Shown here piece by piece: positions 9,208 through 17,667 of a DNA stretch of 64,000 nt. Each line of letters starts with the position of its first letter. Within the stretch, counting starts at the first letter, position 1. A program made the position numbers and the translations under genes. The notes beneath the pieces are model-generated. The model made no database searches. It was not told the DNA's origin and saw only the letters and a program-made list of their open reading frames with translations. Location: contig NZ_WUAF01000021.1 of NCBI RefSeq assembly GCF_009800965.1, positions 1-64,000 on the forward strand. Direction: 5' to 3'. This DNA is from Cognatazoarcus halotolerans. Lineage in GTDB: Bacteria > Pseudomonadota > Gammaproteobacteria > Burkholderiales > Rhodocyclaceae.

Positions 9208-9795
9208 ATGGCGAACGTATTCGGGGTGCATTCGGTGGGAAGCTCGATCGCGACCTTCCTGCGCAACACCTACCCGGCCGAGATCGGCGGGCGGCCGCTA
9301 CCGGCCTGCGATTTCGACCTGGTGAGCGCCGGCCAGCTCGCCGGCGAGCTCGAGGAGGGCAACCGCATCACCCTGTTCCTGTATCGCGTCACGGTCAATG
9401 AGCATTCCCGCCAGAGCGCCCATCTGCGTGGCTCGGGCGCGGGTGTCGGACCGCTGGGACTCGACCTGCACTACCTGATGAGCGCCTGGGGGATGACTGC
9501 GCAGGACGAGCAGGTTTCGCTGACCTGGGCGCTGCGCCAGTTGCACCAGTACCCGGTGCTCGATGCCTCGTCACTGGCGCCGGATGCCGGATGGGGCAGC
9601 GACGAGGTGATCCAGATCGTGCCTTCCGAGCTCGCCACCGAGGATGTGATGCGCATCTGGGATGCGCTGACGCCGTCCTACCGGCTCTCGGTGTCCTACG
9701 TCGCGCGCCTGGTGCGTATCGACCCGGACAGCGACGACGCGCAGTTCCGGCCGGTCGTCGCGGCGCGCTTTGCCTACGGCGAGGAGGCCTCGTGA
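9208..9795 (+). CDS. Pvc16-like cap/tail-terminator protein (DUF4255 type)
   Basis: This 195-residue protein matches the Pvc16 N-terminal/DUF4255 family: it starts VHSVGSSIATFLRNTY, has ITLFLYRVTVNEHSR, LGLDLHYLMSAWG and a late LSVSYVARLVRID. In Afp/PVC particles this protein caps the distal end of the sheath and tube and fixes particle length. Here it comes first in the locus, whereas in Photorhabdus PVCs the equivalent gene is last. It overlaps the next gene by 3 nt at a GTGA junction. Confidence 0.85.
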   Translation: MANVFGVHSVGSSIATFLRNTYPAEIGGRPLPACDFDLVSAGQLAGELEEGNRITLFLYRVTVNEHSRQSAHLRGSGAGVGPLGLDLHYLMSAWGMTAQDEQVSLTWALRQLHQYPVLDASSLAPDAGWGSDEVIQIVPSELATEDVMRIWDALTPSYRLSVSYVARLVRIDPDSDDAQFRPVVAARFAYGEEAS

Positions 9796-10595
9796 GCGTC
9801 CGCGAATTCCGTGAGCTCGAGCGCCATGAATGGCGCGTGCTCGGCGCGCTGCGGCCGGTGGACGGGACCACAGGCCTCGCGCTGCGCAGCCCGGTCGACA
9901 TCTCCGGCGAGGGCGCCCGCATCGTCCGCAACCGCAGCGGCCTCTACGTGATCCACGAGTGGTCGCGGCTGGCCGCGCATGCCGCTGCTTTCGACGCCCC
10001 GCCTGCGCTGCCGGCGCCGGGCAGCGAAGTGCTCGAACTGGTGCTGCGCGATCCGGTCGGCCGCTACCTGTCGCGGCTCGCCTCGATCGCGCTGCCCCGC
10101 GACCCCGAAGCGGCCGGCGCCGACTCGCTCTTCGTCGCGGTCGACGTTCCGCTCTACCCGAGCGCCACCGCCGACCTCGGCACCAACTGGACCGCGGTGC
10201 GTGCCAGCGTCACCGACAACGCCGACGGCGCCGCCCTGGGGGGCGCGCTGCTGCGCATCGTGGCGGCCGGCGAGGTGCTTGCACGCGGCATCAGCGACTG
10301 GCGCGGCGAGGCGCTGGTGCCGGTGGTCGGGGTGCCGGTCACGACCTGGTCGGAAGACGAGGACGCGGTGGTGGTGAGCAGCATCGCCGCCACCGTGGAA
10401 GTGTATTTCGACCCCGCGCTCGGCACCCGCACGCCGATCGTCGATGTGCGGGCGGGTCGGCAGCCTGCGGGGGTGCCGCTGGTCGACCCGCTGGACCTCG
10501 AAACCCGTCGGGCTGCGCTGCCGACGACCCAGCAGAACGTGAGCCTCGCAGCGCGGGGCGCCTTGAATCTCAACCTGGGCCTCGACCTGCCATAG
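9792..10595 (+). CDS. Unknown eCIS-locus protein following the cap gene
   Basis: A 267-residue protein. GTG at 9792 is chosen because GAGGAGG lies just upstream and it overlaps the stop of the cap gene; the frame extends further upstream but inside that gene. It reads SVREFRELERHEWRVLGALRPVDG, then beta-rich sequence with repeated small-residue turns (GTTGLALRSPVDISGEGARI). No signal peptide, membrane segment or catalytic motif is visible. The C-terminal part (ADGAALGGALLRIVAAGEVL, TRTPIVDVRAG) is reminiscent of carboxypeptidase-regulatory-like beta-sandwich folds. Its position suggests a particle component or assembly factor, but I do not recognise a family. Confidence 0.6.
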   Translation: MSVREFRELERHEWRVLGALRPVDGTTGLALRSPVDISGEGARIVRNRSGLYVIHEWSRLAAHAAAFDAPPALPAPGSEVLELVLRDPVGRYLSRLASIALPRDPEAAGADSLFVAVDVPLYPSATADLGTNWTAVRASVTDNADGAALGGALLRIVAAGEVLARGISDWRGEALVPVVGVPVTTWSEDEDAVVVSSIAATVEVYFDPALGTRTPIVDVRAGRQPAGVPLVDPLDLETRRAALPTTQQNVSLAARGALNLNLGLDLP

Positions 10596-10655
10596 GCGGC
10601 GAGGCCGTTATCCGGGCATTCATGGCCCGGCCCGCTCGATCGAAGGAGACCTGCC

Positions 10656-12413
10656 ATGCCCGAGTACCTAGCTCCCGGCGTCTATGTCGAGGAAACCAGC
10701 TTCCGCGCCAAGTCAATCGAGGGCGTGGGCACCAGCACCACCGCGTTCGCCGGGCCGGCCCGCAAGGGCCCGTTCCGCGCCACCACCGATGATCAGGAGG
10801 TGCCCGAGCTGCTGACCAGCTTCGGCGACTTCGAGCGGATCTATGGCGGCATCTCGGACCTGGCGCTGACCGGCACCTCGCCCAACACCAACTATCTCGC
10901 CCATGCGGTGCGGGCCTTCTTCAACGAGGGTGGCTCCCGCCTTTATGTGTCGCGGGCGGTCGGTACCGGCGCGGCGACGGCCAGCGGCCAGGTCACCGCC
11001 GACGGTGCCGCCGCCGACGAGGCGGTGCATTTCGTGTCGCGCTTCCCGGGCAGCATCGGCAACGGCAATGTCGTGGTGCGCGAGCAGCTCGCGCCGGTCG
11101 CCGCCACCGCGATGGCCAACGCACCGGCCGGCACGCTGCTCGTCACCGGCGCGGGCGGCACCACCGCCTACCACCTCAAGGTCGGCAGCGACTGGCATCC
11201 GGCGACCGACCCGAGCGCCGCCGCCGAGGTCGCCGCGACGCTGGCCGCCGACACGCCGCGCATCGTCACCCTGCTGGTGATCGCCATCGACGCCGACGGC
11301 GAGGACCTCAGCTACGAGGGCCTTGGCTACGACAGCAGCCACCCGGCCTGGGTCGGTCACGTGATGTCGGCCACGCCGGCACGCCGCGCCGATCACCTGC
11401 AGAACATGTTCGCGGTGACCATCGGGGCCAACGTGAGTGCCCTCGAGCTGCGCAACGCGCTGTTCACCGGCGCCACCACCAACGCCGCCGGCGAGCTGGA
11501 GCGGGTCATCGCGCTCACCGGCGGTCTCGACGGCGCCGAACCGGTGGCCGCCAACTACTCGCTCGCCCTAGGCGAGCTCGCCGGTCTCGAGGATATTTCC
11601 ATCGTCGCCGCGCCCGGCTCCTCCGCCTATGCCGAAAGCCAGGCCATCAACAACCTGCTGATCTCGCATGCCGAATCGCGGCGCGCCTACCGCATCGCGG
11701 TGCTCGACCTGCCGCGCGACCAGACGCCCGGACAGGCGCGCACCCTGCGCGGCCTCATCGATTCGCGCTACGCGGCGGTGTACTACCCGTGGGTGGTGGT
11801 GCCCAACCCGCTGGCCCGGCCCGGGCGCGAGGACATCCCGCGCGAGATCGCGCTGCCGCCGTCGGGCTTCATGTGCGGCATCTATGCCCGCAACGACACC
11901 GAGCGGGGGGTGTGGAAGGCGCCCGCCAACGAGGTGGTGCGCGGCGCGCTGCGCTTCGAGCTGGACATCAACTTCTCCCAGCAGGAGATGCTCAACCCGA
12001 TCGGCGTGAACTGCCTGCGCTACCTCTCCGGCCGCGGCTTCCGCGTGTGGGGCGCGCGGCTCGCCTCGTCCGACCCCGAGTGGAAGTACGTGAACGTGCG
12101 GCGCTACTTCAACTACCTCGAGTCGTCGATCGACCGCGGCACCCAGTGGGCGGTGTTCGAGCCCAACGGCGAGCGCCTGTGGGCCAACGTGCGCCAGACC
12201 ATCTCCGACTTCCTCTACAACGAGTGGCGCAACGGCGCGCTGCTCGGCACCAAGACCGAGGAAGCCTACTTCGTGCGCTGCGACCGCAGCACCATGACCC
12301 AGAACGACCTCGACAACGGTCGGCTGGTTTGCCTGATCGGCGTGGCGGTGATCAAGCCGGCCGAATTCGTGATCTTCCGCATCGGCCAGAAAACCGCCGA
12401 TGCCCGTGCCTGA
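10656..12413 (+). CDS. Contractile sheath protein 1
   Basis: This 585-residue protein is the main contractile sheath subunit. The N-terminus (MPEYLAPGVYVEETSFRAK, then IEGVGTSTTAFAGPARKGP) is the conserved strand that links neighbouring sheath subunits. The C-terminal domain has FVRCDRSTMTQNDLDNGRL around residue 541, the signature of phage tail sheath and PVC sheath families. Sheath contraction drives the inner tube into a target. A Shine-Dalgarno (GAAGGAG) precedes the ATG. It is followed after 17 nt by a tube gene, the standard sheath-tube pair. Confidence 0.95.
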   Translation: MPEYLAPGVYVEETSFRAKSIEGVGTSTTAFAGPARKGPFRATTDDQEVPELLTSFGDFERIYGGISDLALTGTSPNTNYLAHAVRAFFNEGGSRLYVSRAVGTGAATASGQVTADGAAADEAVHFVSRFPGSIGNGNVVVREQLAPVAATAMANAPAGTLLVTGAGGTTAYHLKVGSDWHPATDPSAAAEVAATLAADTPRIVTLLVIAIDADGEDLSYEGLGYDSSHPAWVGHVMSATPARRADHLQNMFAVTIGANVSALELRNALFTGATTNAAGELERVIALTGGLDGAEPVAANYSLALGELAGLEDISIVAAPGSSAYAESQAINNLLISHAESRRAYRIAVLDLPRDQTPGQARTLRGLIDSRYAAVYYPWVVVPNPLARPGREDIPREIALPPSGFMCGIYARNDTERGVWKAPANEVVRGALRFELDINFSQQEMLNPIGVNCLRYLSGRGFRVWGARLASSDPEWKYVNVRRYFNYLESSIDRGTQWAVFEPNGERLWANVRQTISDFLYNEWRNGALLGTKTEEAYFVRCDRSTMTQNDLDNGRLVCLIGVAVIKPAEFVIFRIGQKTADARA

Positions 12414-12430
12414 TCGAGGGGGACTGAACC

Positions 12431-12874
12431 ATGGCTGAACGAATCACACCCTATGGCGCCTTCAACTTCGTCGTCAATTTCGACGGCGGCGAAGAGTTCG
12501 GCGGCTTCTCCGACGTCTCGGGCATCGGCACCGAAGTCACCGTGGCCGAGTATCGCGCCGGCAACGACAAGGAAAACCATGTGCGCAAGGTGGCCGGCGT
12601 GCACAAGGTCAGCGACGTCACCCTGAAGCGCGGCATCGTCAGCTTCGACAGCCTGTGGAGCTGGATCGACCAGACCCGCACCGCCGGGCCGGCCGCGCAG
12701 AAGACCGTGGCGGTAACCCTGCTCGACGAAGCCCACAACCCGGTGCGCACCTGGCTGCTGCGCGGCTGCATCCCGATGAAGTACACCGGCCCTACGCTGG
12801 CCGGCAAGGGCGGCAGCGACGTGGCCATGGAAGAGCTTGTGCTCTCGGCCGAAGGCTTCGAGATCCAGGCCTGA
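12431..12874 (+). CDS. Inner tube protein 1 (T4 gp19-like)
   Basis: This 147-residue protein belongs to the conserved phage tail region/gp19-like tube family: MAERITPYGAFNFVVNFDG, the GFSDVSGIGTEVTVAEYRAGN loop, VSDVTLKRGIV and the closing MEELVLSAEGFEI. Such subunits stack as hexamers to form the rigid inner tube that is pushed out when the sheath contracts. It directly follows the sheath gene. It is distinct from the second tube-like gene at 14547. Confidence 0.93.
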   Translation: MAERITPYGAFNFVVNFDGGEEFGGFSDVSGIGTEVTVAEYRAGNDKENHVRKVAGVHKVSDVTLKRGIVSFDSLWSWIDQTRTAGPAAQKTVAVTLLDEAHNPVRTWLLRGCIPMKYTGPTLAGKGGSDVAMEELVLSAEGFEIQA

Positions 12875-12984
12875 GTCATGGAAAGCCTGCGCCCGGGACC
12901 CGGCTCCGCACCGCCTGTCCTGCCGCATGCAGGGCAGGGTGGTGCGCGTTCGGGGGCCGTGGCCGCCCATCCGGAGCGAAGCGC

Positions 12985-14547
12985 ATGAACGGCCTCTCCT
13001 TCGAACTCGCGCCGCTGGCGCCGGCCCCCGACCCCAACCGGGTCGACATCGCCTGCTTCGTCGGGCATGTCGCCCGGCGTGCCACGCCGCTGCCGGCCAA
13101 TGTACGCACGGCCCTCGCCGAGGCCCGCTGGACCTCGGGCCCTTGGGCGCGGCCGGATACCGAGGTCGAGGCCTTGCTGCAGCTGCCGGTGGTGGTCGAG
13201 AGCTGGAACGCCTTCGACGCGCTGTTCGCCTGGGAGAGCCGGCCGGTCGGCGCCGGCACGCGCAGCTGCGCCAGCTACCTGGGTGCGGCGGTGCGCAGCT
13301 TCTTTGCCAACGGCGGCCGGCGCGCGGTGATCGTGCGCTGTGGCGACCCCTGGCCCTACCTCGAGCCGGCCGGCACCCGTGCCGCCCAGCGCGACACCCG
13401 GCTGGCGGCGCTGCTCGCCCCCAACGCCAGCCCGATGGATCCATCGAGCTGGCGCGGCATCGGCCACCTCGCCGGGCTGCCCGAAGTGGCGCTGCTGTGC
13501 CTGCCGGATCTCGCAGACATCTGCGCAGCCGAGCCGGCGATTGTCGATGTCGCAGTCGAGCCGCCGAATTCGCCCGAGGTCTTCGTCGAGTGCTCCACCA
13601 ATAGCGCGCCACCGGTGGAACAAGACGTCGGTCTGCGCGACCTTGCCCCGCCGCGTGCCGATCACGACGGCTTTATTGCCTGGCGCAATGCGCTGGGCAG
13701 CGCGCGCGAACAGATCGCCCGCCGGCACCGCGAGGTGCTGCTGGTGGCCGCGCTGCCGCTGCCGCAGCGTGAGGCGCGCAACGGCGACAGCTGGGCGCAG
13801 GCCGATTTTCACGCCTACCTAGAGAACGCCGGGGTCCTCGCCGCGCCCAACAGCAGCAACGGCGGGCGCGCCGCGGCCAGTGCCTTCGTGCAGCTCGCCT
13901 GGCCGTGGCTGAAAACGCGGCACAGCGTCGATCTGCCGGGTACGCTAGAAGCCCCGGAGGGCATGCTTGCCGGCGTACTTGCGATCAACGCGCTGGCGCG
14001 CGGCACCTTCCGCTCGGTGGCGGGCACCCGGCTCGCCTCGGTGTCGGGCAGCGAACCCCTGCTGGCCTGGAGCGGCATCGCCGAGACGCCATCCGACCGC
14101 CTCGCCGAGCGGGTCTGCGTGATCGCGCCTTCGCCAGCCGGCTGGACGCTGCACTCGGACGTGACCGCCAGCGTGGACGAGGCCTGGCGCGCCGGCGGGG
14201 TGAGCCGCCTGATGGGTGCAGTGCTGCGTGCGGCGCGGCGTACCGGCGAGGCGGCCCTGTTCGAAGCCAGCGGGCCAGCGCTGTGGCAGCGCGTGACGCG
14301 CAGCATCGAGCAACTGCTGAGCGCATTCTGGCGCGAGGGCGGCCTGGGTGGCGCTACGCCCGCCGAGGCCTTCAGCGTGCGCTGCGACCGCAGCACCATG
14401 AGCCAGAACGATCTCGACAACGGACGCCTGCGCGCCGAGGTCAGCATCCTGCCGGTGGCTGCGGTCGAGCGCATCACCGTGGTGCTCGACCTGACCGGCG
14501 GCGGCGCGGCGGCCGCGCTCGACGAACAGCTGCGCGAGGTGGCGTGA
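12985..14547 (+). CDS. Divergent second sheath-like protein
   Basis: A 520-residue paralogue of the sheath subunit. It keeps the sheath C-terminal signature (VRCDRSTMSQNDLDNGRL near residue 466) but the N-terminal linking strand is replaced by FELAPLAPAPDPNRVDIACF. PVC and Afp particles also use several sheath paralogues, with a specialised one next to the baseplate, and this protein probably fills that place. The ATG at 12985 has GGAG about 9 nt upstream; the frame runs further upstream inside the tube gene. It overlaps the second tube gene by one base (TGATG). Confidence 0.85.
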   Translation: MNGLSFELAPLAPAPDPNRVDIACFVGHVARRATPLPANVRTALAEARWTSGPWARPDTEVEALLQLPVVVESWNAFDALFAWESRPVGAGTRSCASYLGAAVRSFFANGGRRAVIVRCGDPWPYLEPAGTRAAQRDTRLAALLAPNASPMDPSSWRGIGHLAGLPEVALLCLPDLADICAAEPAIVDVAVEPPNSPEVFVECSTNSAPPVEQDVGLRDLAPPRADHDGFIAWRNALGSAREQIARRHREVLLVAALPLPQREARNGDSWAQADFHAYLENAGVLAAPNSSNGGRAAASAFVQLAWPWLKTRHSVDLPGTLEAPEGMLAGVLAINALARGTFRSVAGTRLASVSGSEPLLAWSGIAETPSDRLAERVCVIAPSPAGWTLHSDVTASVDEAWRAGGVSRLMGAVLRAARRTGEAALFEASGPALWQRVTRSIEQLLSAFWREGGLGGATPAEAFSVRCDRSTMSQNDLDNGRLRAEVSILPVAAVERITVVLDLTGGGAAAALDEQLREVA

Positions 14548-15011
14548 TGAACGACATCCCGCTCCACGTCTTCCGCTTCCACGTGAGCTTCAGCCAGCAG
14601 TCGCTGAGCAACCCCAGCGGGGCCGACGTGCCGCTGTGCCGTGGCGCCTTCTCGGACTGCACCGGGCTGGAAGCCACCATGGAGCCCAAGGTCATCAAGG
14701 TGGGCGGCAGCAACTACGGCGCGGTGCAGCGTGCCGGCCAGGTGAGCTTCGCCACCGTGGTGCTCAAGCGCGGCATGACCGACACGCGCGACCTGTGGAA
14801 CTGGTTCGCCAAGGTCGGAGCCGGTGCCTATGCCTACCGCCTGCAGGTGGAGATCGAGATGCGCAACAGCGCCGACGAGCCGGTGGTGCGCTGGGCGCTG
14901 CGGCGTGCCATGCCGGTCAAGTTCAAGGCCGCCGACCTCAATGCCAAGGGCAGCGAGATCGGTATCGAGGAGTTGCACCTGGCCCATGAGGGCCTGGTGC
15001 TCGTGAGTTAG
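14547..15011 (+). CDS. Tube protein 2 (Pvc5-like, baseplate-proximal)
   Basis: This 154-residue tube-family protein has FRFHVSFSQQ, CTGLEATMEPKVIKVGGSNY, VSFATVVLKRGMTDTRDLWNW and closing IGIEELHLAHEGL. It is clearly related to the first tube protein but diverged. In Afp/PVC a second tube-type protein sits between the main tube and the spike hub. The start overlaps the stop of the sheath-like gene, so translation is coupled. Confidence in the family is high; its exact position in the particle is inferred from gene order. Confidence 0.9.
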   Translation: MNDIPLHVFRFHVSFSQQSLSNPSGADVPLCRGAFSDCTGLEATMEPKVIKVGGSNYGAVQRAGQVSFATVVLKRGMTDTRDLWNWFAKVGAGAYAYRLQVEIEMRNSADEPVVRWALRRAMPVKFKAADLNAKGSEIGIEELHLAHEGLVLVS

Positions 15012-15020
15012 GCGACTGCA

Positions 15021-16205
15021 ATGCCCGAATTCCCCGACGACCTCATCGACGAGCCCGCCACCTTCGAGACCATGACCGGTCCCAAGGTGACGGTGCCGGT
15101 GCATTTCAATCCGGCCAGCCTGCAGCACACGGTCTCTAACACCCTCAAGGAAGAGGGCAAGGGTGCCAAGAAGAAGCAGTACGTGAGCCAGACCACCGCC
15201 AAGCTCACCATGGACCTCGTCTTCGACACCACCGACAGCGGCGAGGATGTGCGCATCACCACCAACAAGATGGCGCAGCTGCTGCAGCCGGTGCCGGAAG
15301 GGCAGAGCAAGAAGGTGCCGCCGGTGGTGAAGTTCAGCTGGGGCGCCTATTCGTTCACCGGCATGGTCGAGCAGTACAAGGAGACCATCGACTTCTTCGC
15401 GGCCGGCGGCCTGCCGCTGCGCTCCTCGATCAACCTCACCCTGTCCAGCCAGGACGTCACCTTCGAGGGCGGCACCAGCAGCGACCGGGCCTCGGTCGAT
15501 GGCGACCTTTCGCCCGAGCCGGTGGTGCTGCCGGATGACGAGGGGCCGCAGGGCGGACCCCAGGGCGCCGCCAACAAGGCCGGCGACCCGCGCGCCGCGC
15601 GCGGAATCGCGGCGGCCAACGGTTCGGCCAGCCTGCGCTTCGGTGCCGGCGGCGGCCTCGCGGTCGGCGCCTCGGCGAGCGTCGGCTTCTCCGCCGGTGC
15701 TTCGGTCGGCGCAGGCTTCTCGGCCGGTATCGGCGCCTCGGCAGGGGCGGGTTTTTCGGCCTCCGTCGCCGCTTCCGCGGGTGGCAGCGCCAACCTGCTG
15801 CCGGCTGCGGCCTTCGCTGCGGGAGGCGGGGCGGGGATCGGCGTCGGAGTCGGTGCCGGGGCCAGCGCAGGAATCGGCATCGGTGGCGGAGCGGGAATCG
15901 GGATCGGAGGCGGAGCCGGAATCGGCGTGAGCGCCGGTGCGGCTGGCGGCATCGGGATCGGCGCGGGTGCTTCCGCATCGATCGGTGGCGGCGCCGGCGT
16001 CTCGGCGAGCGCCGGTTTCACCGGACTGAGGGTGGAGAGCACGGTCAGCGCCCGGCCGCTGTCGCCAGGCAATCTGCTCCAGGGCTCGGCCAGCATCTCG
16101 AGCGCCGGCAAGGTCGCGCCGGGCGGCCGGCTCATCGACGCGGGTGGCAGCGGACTCAAGGCCAGCGTGGCCGGCGAGGCCGATTTCGTCATCGGCGCAC
16201 GTTAG
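15021..16205 (+). CDS. CIS tube-adaptor protein (Pvc7-like) with Gly/Ala-rich tail
   Basis: This 394-residue protein has two parts. Residues 1-165 match the contractile-injection-system tube protein N-terminal domain (VPVHFNPASLQHTVSNTLKE, LTMDLVFDTTDSGEDVR, VKFSWGAYSFTGMVEQYKET, LRSSINLTLSS). From about residue 206 to 333 the sequence is almost only Gly, Ala, Ser and Val (GASVGAGFSAGIGASAG and variants). Pvc7-type proteins normally end in a LysM domain; I see none here. The N-terminal part should join tube and spike hub; the tail's role is unknown. Confidence 0.85.
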   Translation: MPEFPDDLIDEPATFETMTGPKVTVPVHFNPASLQHTVSNTLKEEGKGAKKKQYVSQTTAKLTMDLVFDTTDSGEDVRITTNKMAQLLQPVPEGQSKKVPPVVKFSWGAYSFTGMVEQYKETIDFFAAGGLPLRSSINLTLSSQDVTFEGGTSSDRASVDGDLSPEPVVLPDDEGPQGGPQGAANKAGDPRAARGIAAANGSASLRFGAGGGLAVGASASVGFSAGASVGAGFSAGIGASAGAGFSASVAASAGGSANLLPAAAFAAGGGAGIGVGVGAGASAGIGIGGGAGIGIGGGAGIGVSAGAAGGIGIGAGASASIGGGAGVSASAGFTGLRVESTVSARPLSPGNLLQGSASISSAGKVAPGGRLIDAGGSGLKASVAGEADFVIGAR

Positions 16206-16223
16206 GGATCAGGGGGACAGGCG

Positions 16224-16397
16224 ATGCCGATCATGATCGAAGAAATGCAGGCCGAAGTGAGGCCCGAGCAGGAGGCCCGCGAGGCGGCAAGCGCCGCGCC
16301 GGCGCCCGATGCCGCCCGCCAGGCCGAGGCGACCGAGGCGGTGCTGCGCGAGCTGGCGCTGCGCGAGGAGCGCCGCCTGCGCTGGCTGGCCGACTAG
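16224..16397 (+). CDS. Small Pvc6-like protein (DUF5908-like)
   Basis: A 57-residue protein beginning MPIMIEEMQAEVRPEQ and ending in a charged helix (VLRELALREERRLRWLAD). AGGGGGACAGGCG precedes the ATG. Pvc6/DUF5908 proteins are about 50-60 residues, start MPI-x-I, and sit between the Pvc7-type and hub genes exactly as here. The assignment rests on size, N-terminus and position; the middle is low in complexity. A role in baseplate assembly is presumed, not demonstrated. Confidence 0.7.
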   Translation: MPIMIEEMQAEVRPEQEAREAASAAPAPDAARQAEATEAVLRELALREERRLRWLAD

Positions 16398-16409
16398 GAG
16401 ACCGTCACG

Positions 16410-17498
16410 ATGCCCGTCGAAACCTCCGTCAGCCAGTCCGCCGTCTATCGTGCCAGGCCCACCCTGCGCCTCGCCGGGCAGGAGGATCTGCGCGTCTCGG
16501 AGCTGCTGATCGGCATGCGTATCGAGGAATCCGAGGGCGGCATGACGACCGCCGAGCTGCGCTTCTCCAACTGGGCCAGCACCACCGACAATCGCGCCGA
16601 ATACGCCTTCGAGGACGGCTCGCGGATCACCCTCGGCACCGCCATCGAGGTCTATGCCGGCGACGAGACCCAGGCCCGCGAGCTGTTCCGCGGCGTGGTC
16701 AGCGGACTCGAGGCCGAGTTTGTGCAGGGCTCGCCGCCGGAGCTGGTGGTGCTCGCCGAGGATCCGCTGGGCCGTGCCCGCATGGCGCGTCGCAGCAAGG
16801 TGTACACCGACATGTCGCCGGCCGACGTGGTCAGCGCGGTCGCCAACGAGCTTGGCCTGCGCCCGAGCGTGACCGGCCTCGCCGAACCGACCGGCACCTG
16901 GGCGCAGCTGAACGAGAGCGATCTCGCCTTCCTGCGGCGCCTGGTCGGACGCTTCGACGGCGACCTGCAGATCGTCGGCGAGGAACTCCAGGTGGCGCCG
17001 CGCGGCGAGGTGCATCGCGGCGAGCTCACCCTCGAACTTCACGGCCAGCTGGCGCGCGCCCGGGTGGTCGCCGATCTGTCGCAGCAGGTCACCGCGGTGA
17101 CCACCGCCGGCTGGGATCCGGTGGGCGGCAGCGCGGTCAGCGGCGAGGCCAGCAGCCTCACCCATGGCGGCCCAGGCAGCGGCACCAGCGGCGCCGACTG
17201 GCTCGGCCGGGCGCTGGCGGGACGCAGCGAGCATCTCGGCCATCTCGCGGTGGCCACCGACGCCGAGGCGCGGGCGGTTGCCGAAGCGGCCTTCGACCAG
17301 CGCGCGCGGCGCTTCGTGCGGCTCGACGGCGTGGCCGAGGGCAACGCCCAGCTGCGGGTCGGCACCACGGTGGCGGTCACCGGTCTGTCGGCGCGCTGGG
17401 ACAACAGCTACTACGTGGTCGAGGCACGCCACCGCTACGACGTGCGCGCCGGCTATCGCACCGAATTCGTCGGCGAATGCAGTTACTGGGGAGGCTGA
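16410..17498 (+). CDS. Spike hub protein (gpD/gp27-like)
   Basis: This 362-residue protein of the phage late control D type forms the trimeric hub between tube and spike. Recognisable parts are YRARPTLRLAGQEDLRVSEL, LRFSNWAS, LFRGVVSGLEAEF, the domain with YTDMSPADVVSAVANELGL, and WAQLNESDLAFLRRLVGRFD. In Pvc8 and VgrG the hub and spike are fused; here the hub ends at 17498 and the spike is a separate gene 170 nt further on, as in phage P2 (gpD and gpV). Confidence 0.88.
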   Translation: MPVETSVSQSAVYRARPTLRLAGQEDLRVSELLIGMRIEESEGGMTTAELRFSNWASTTDNRAEYAFEDGSRITLGTAIEVYAGDETQARELFRGVVSGLEAEFVQGSPPELVVLAEDPLGRARMARRSKVYTDMSPADVVSAVANELGLRPSVTGLAEPTGTWAQLNESDLAFLRRLVGRFDGDLQIVGEELQVAPRGEVHRGELTLELHGQLARARVVADLSQQVTAVTTAGWDPVGGSAVSGEASSLTHGGPGSGTSGADWLGRALAGRSEHLGHLAVATDAEARAVAEAAFDQRARRFVRLDGVAEGNAQLRVGTTVAVTGLSARWDNSYYVVEARHRYDVRAGYRTEFVGECSYWGG

Positions 17499-17561
17499 CA
17501 GACATGAAACCGATCTACTGCGCCGGCACCAGGATGGTCCAGACCCGCTCGGCTCCTCGTT

Positions 17562-17578
17562 GCGTAGTTCCGCTACGC
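17562..17578. repeat. REP-like hairpin in hub-spike gap
   Basis: GCGTAG-TTCCG-CTACGC forms a perfect 6-bp stem in the only sizeable gap (17499-17667) in this part of the locus. The surrounding 165 nt can be read as a 54-residue frame starting at 17504, but the translation has no recognisable features. A short interspersed palindromic element is the simpler reading. Confidence 0.45.
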
Positions 17579-17667
17579 GCCTCGAATCCGACCGGATCTG
17601 CCCTCACCCTGGCATCCGGCTCGCTGCGATCGTTCATGCCCGCCAGCCTCCCCGGGGAGGCCTCCTG

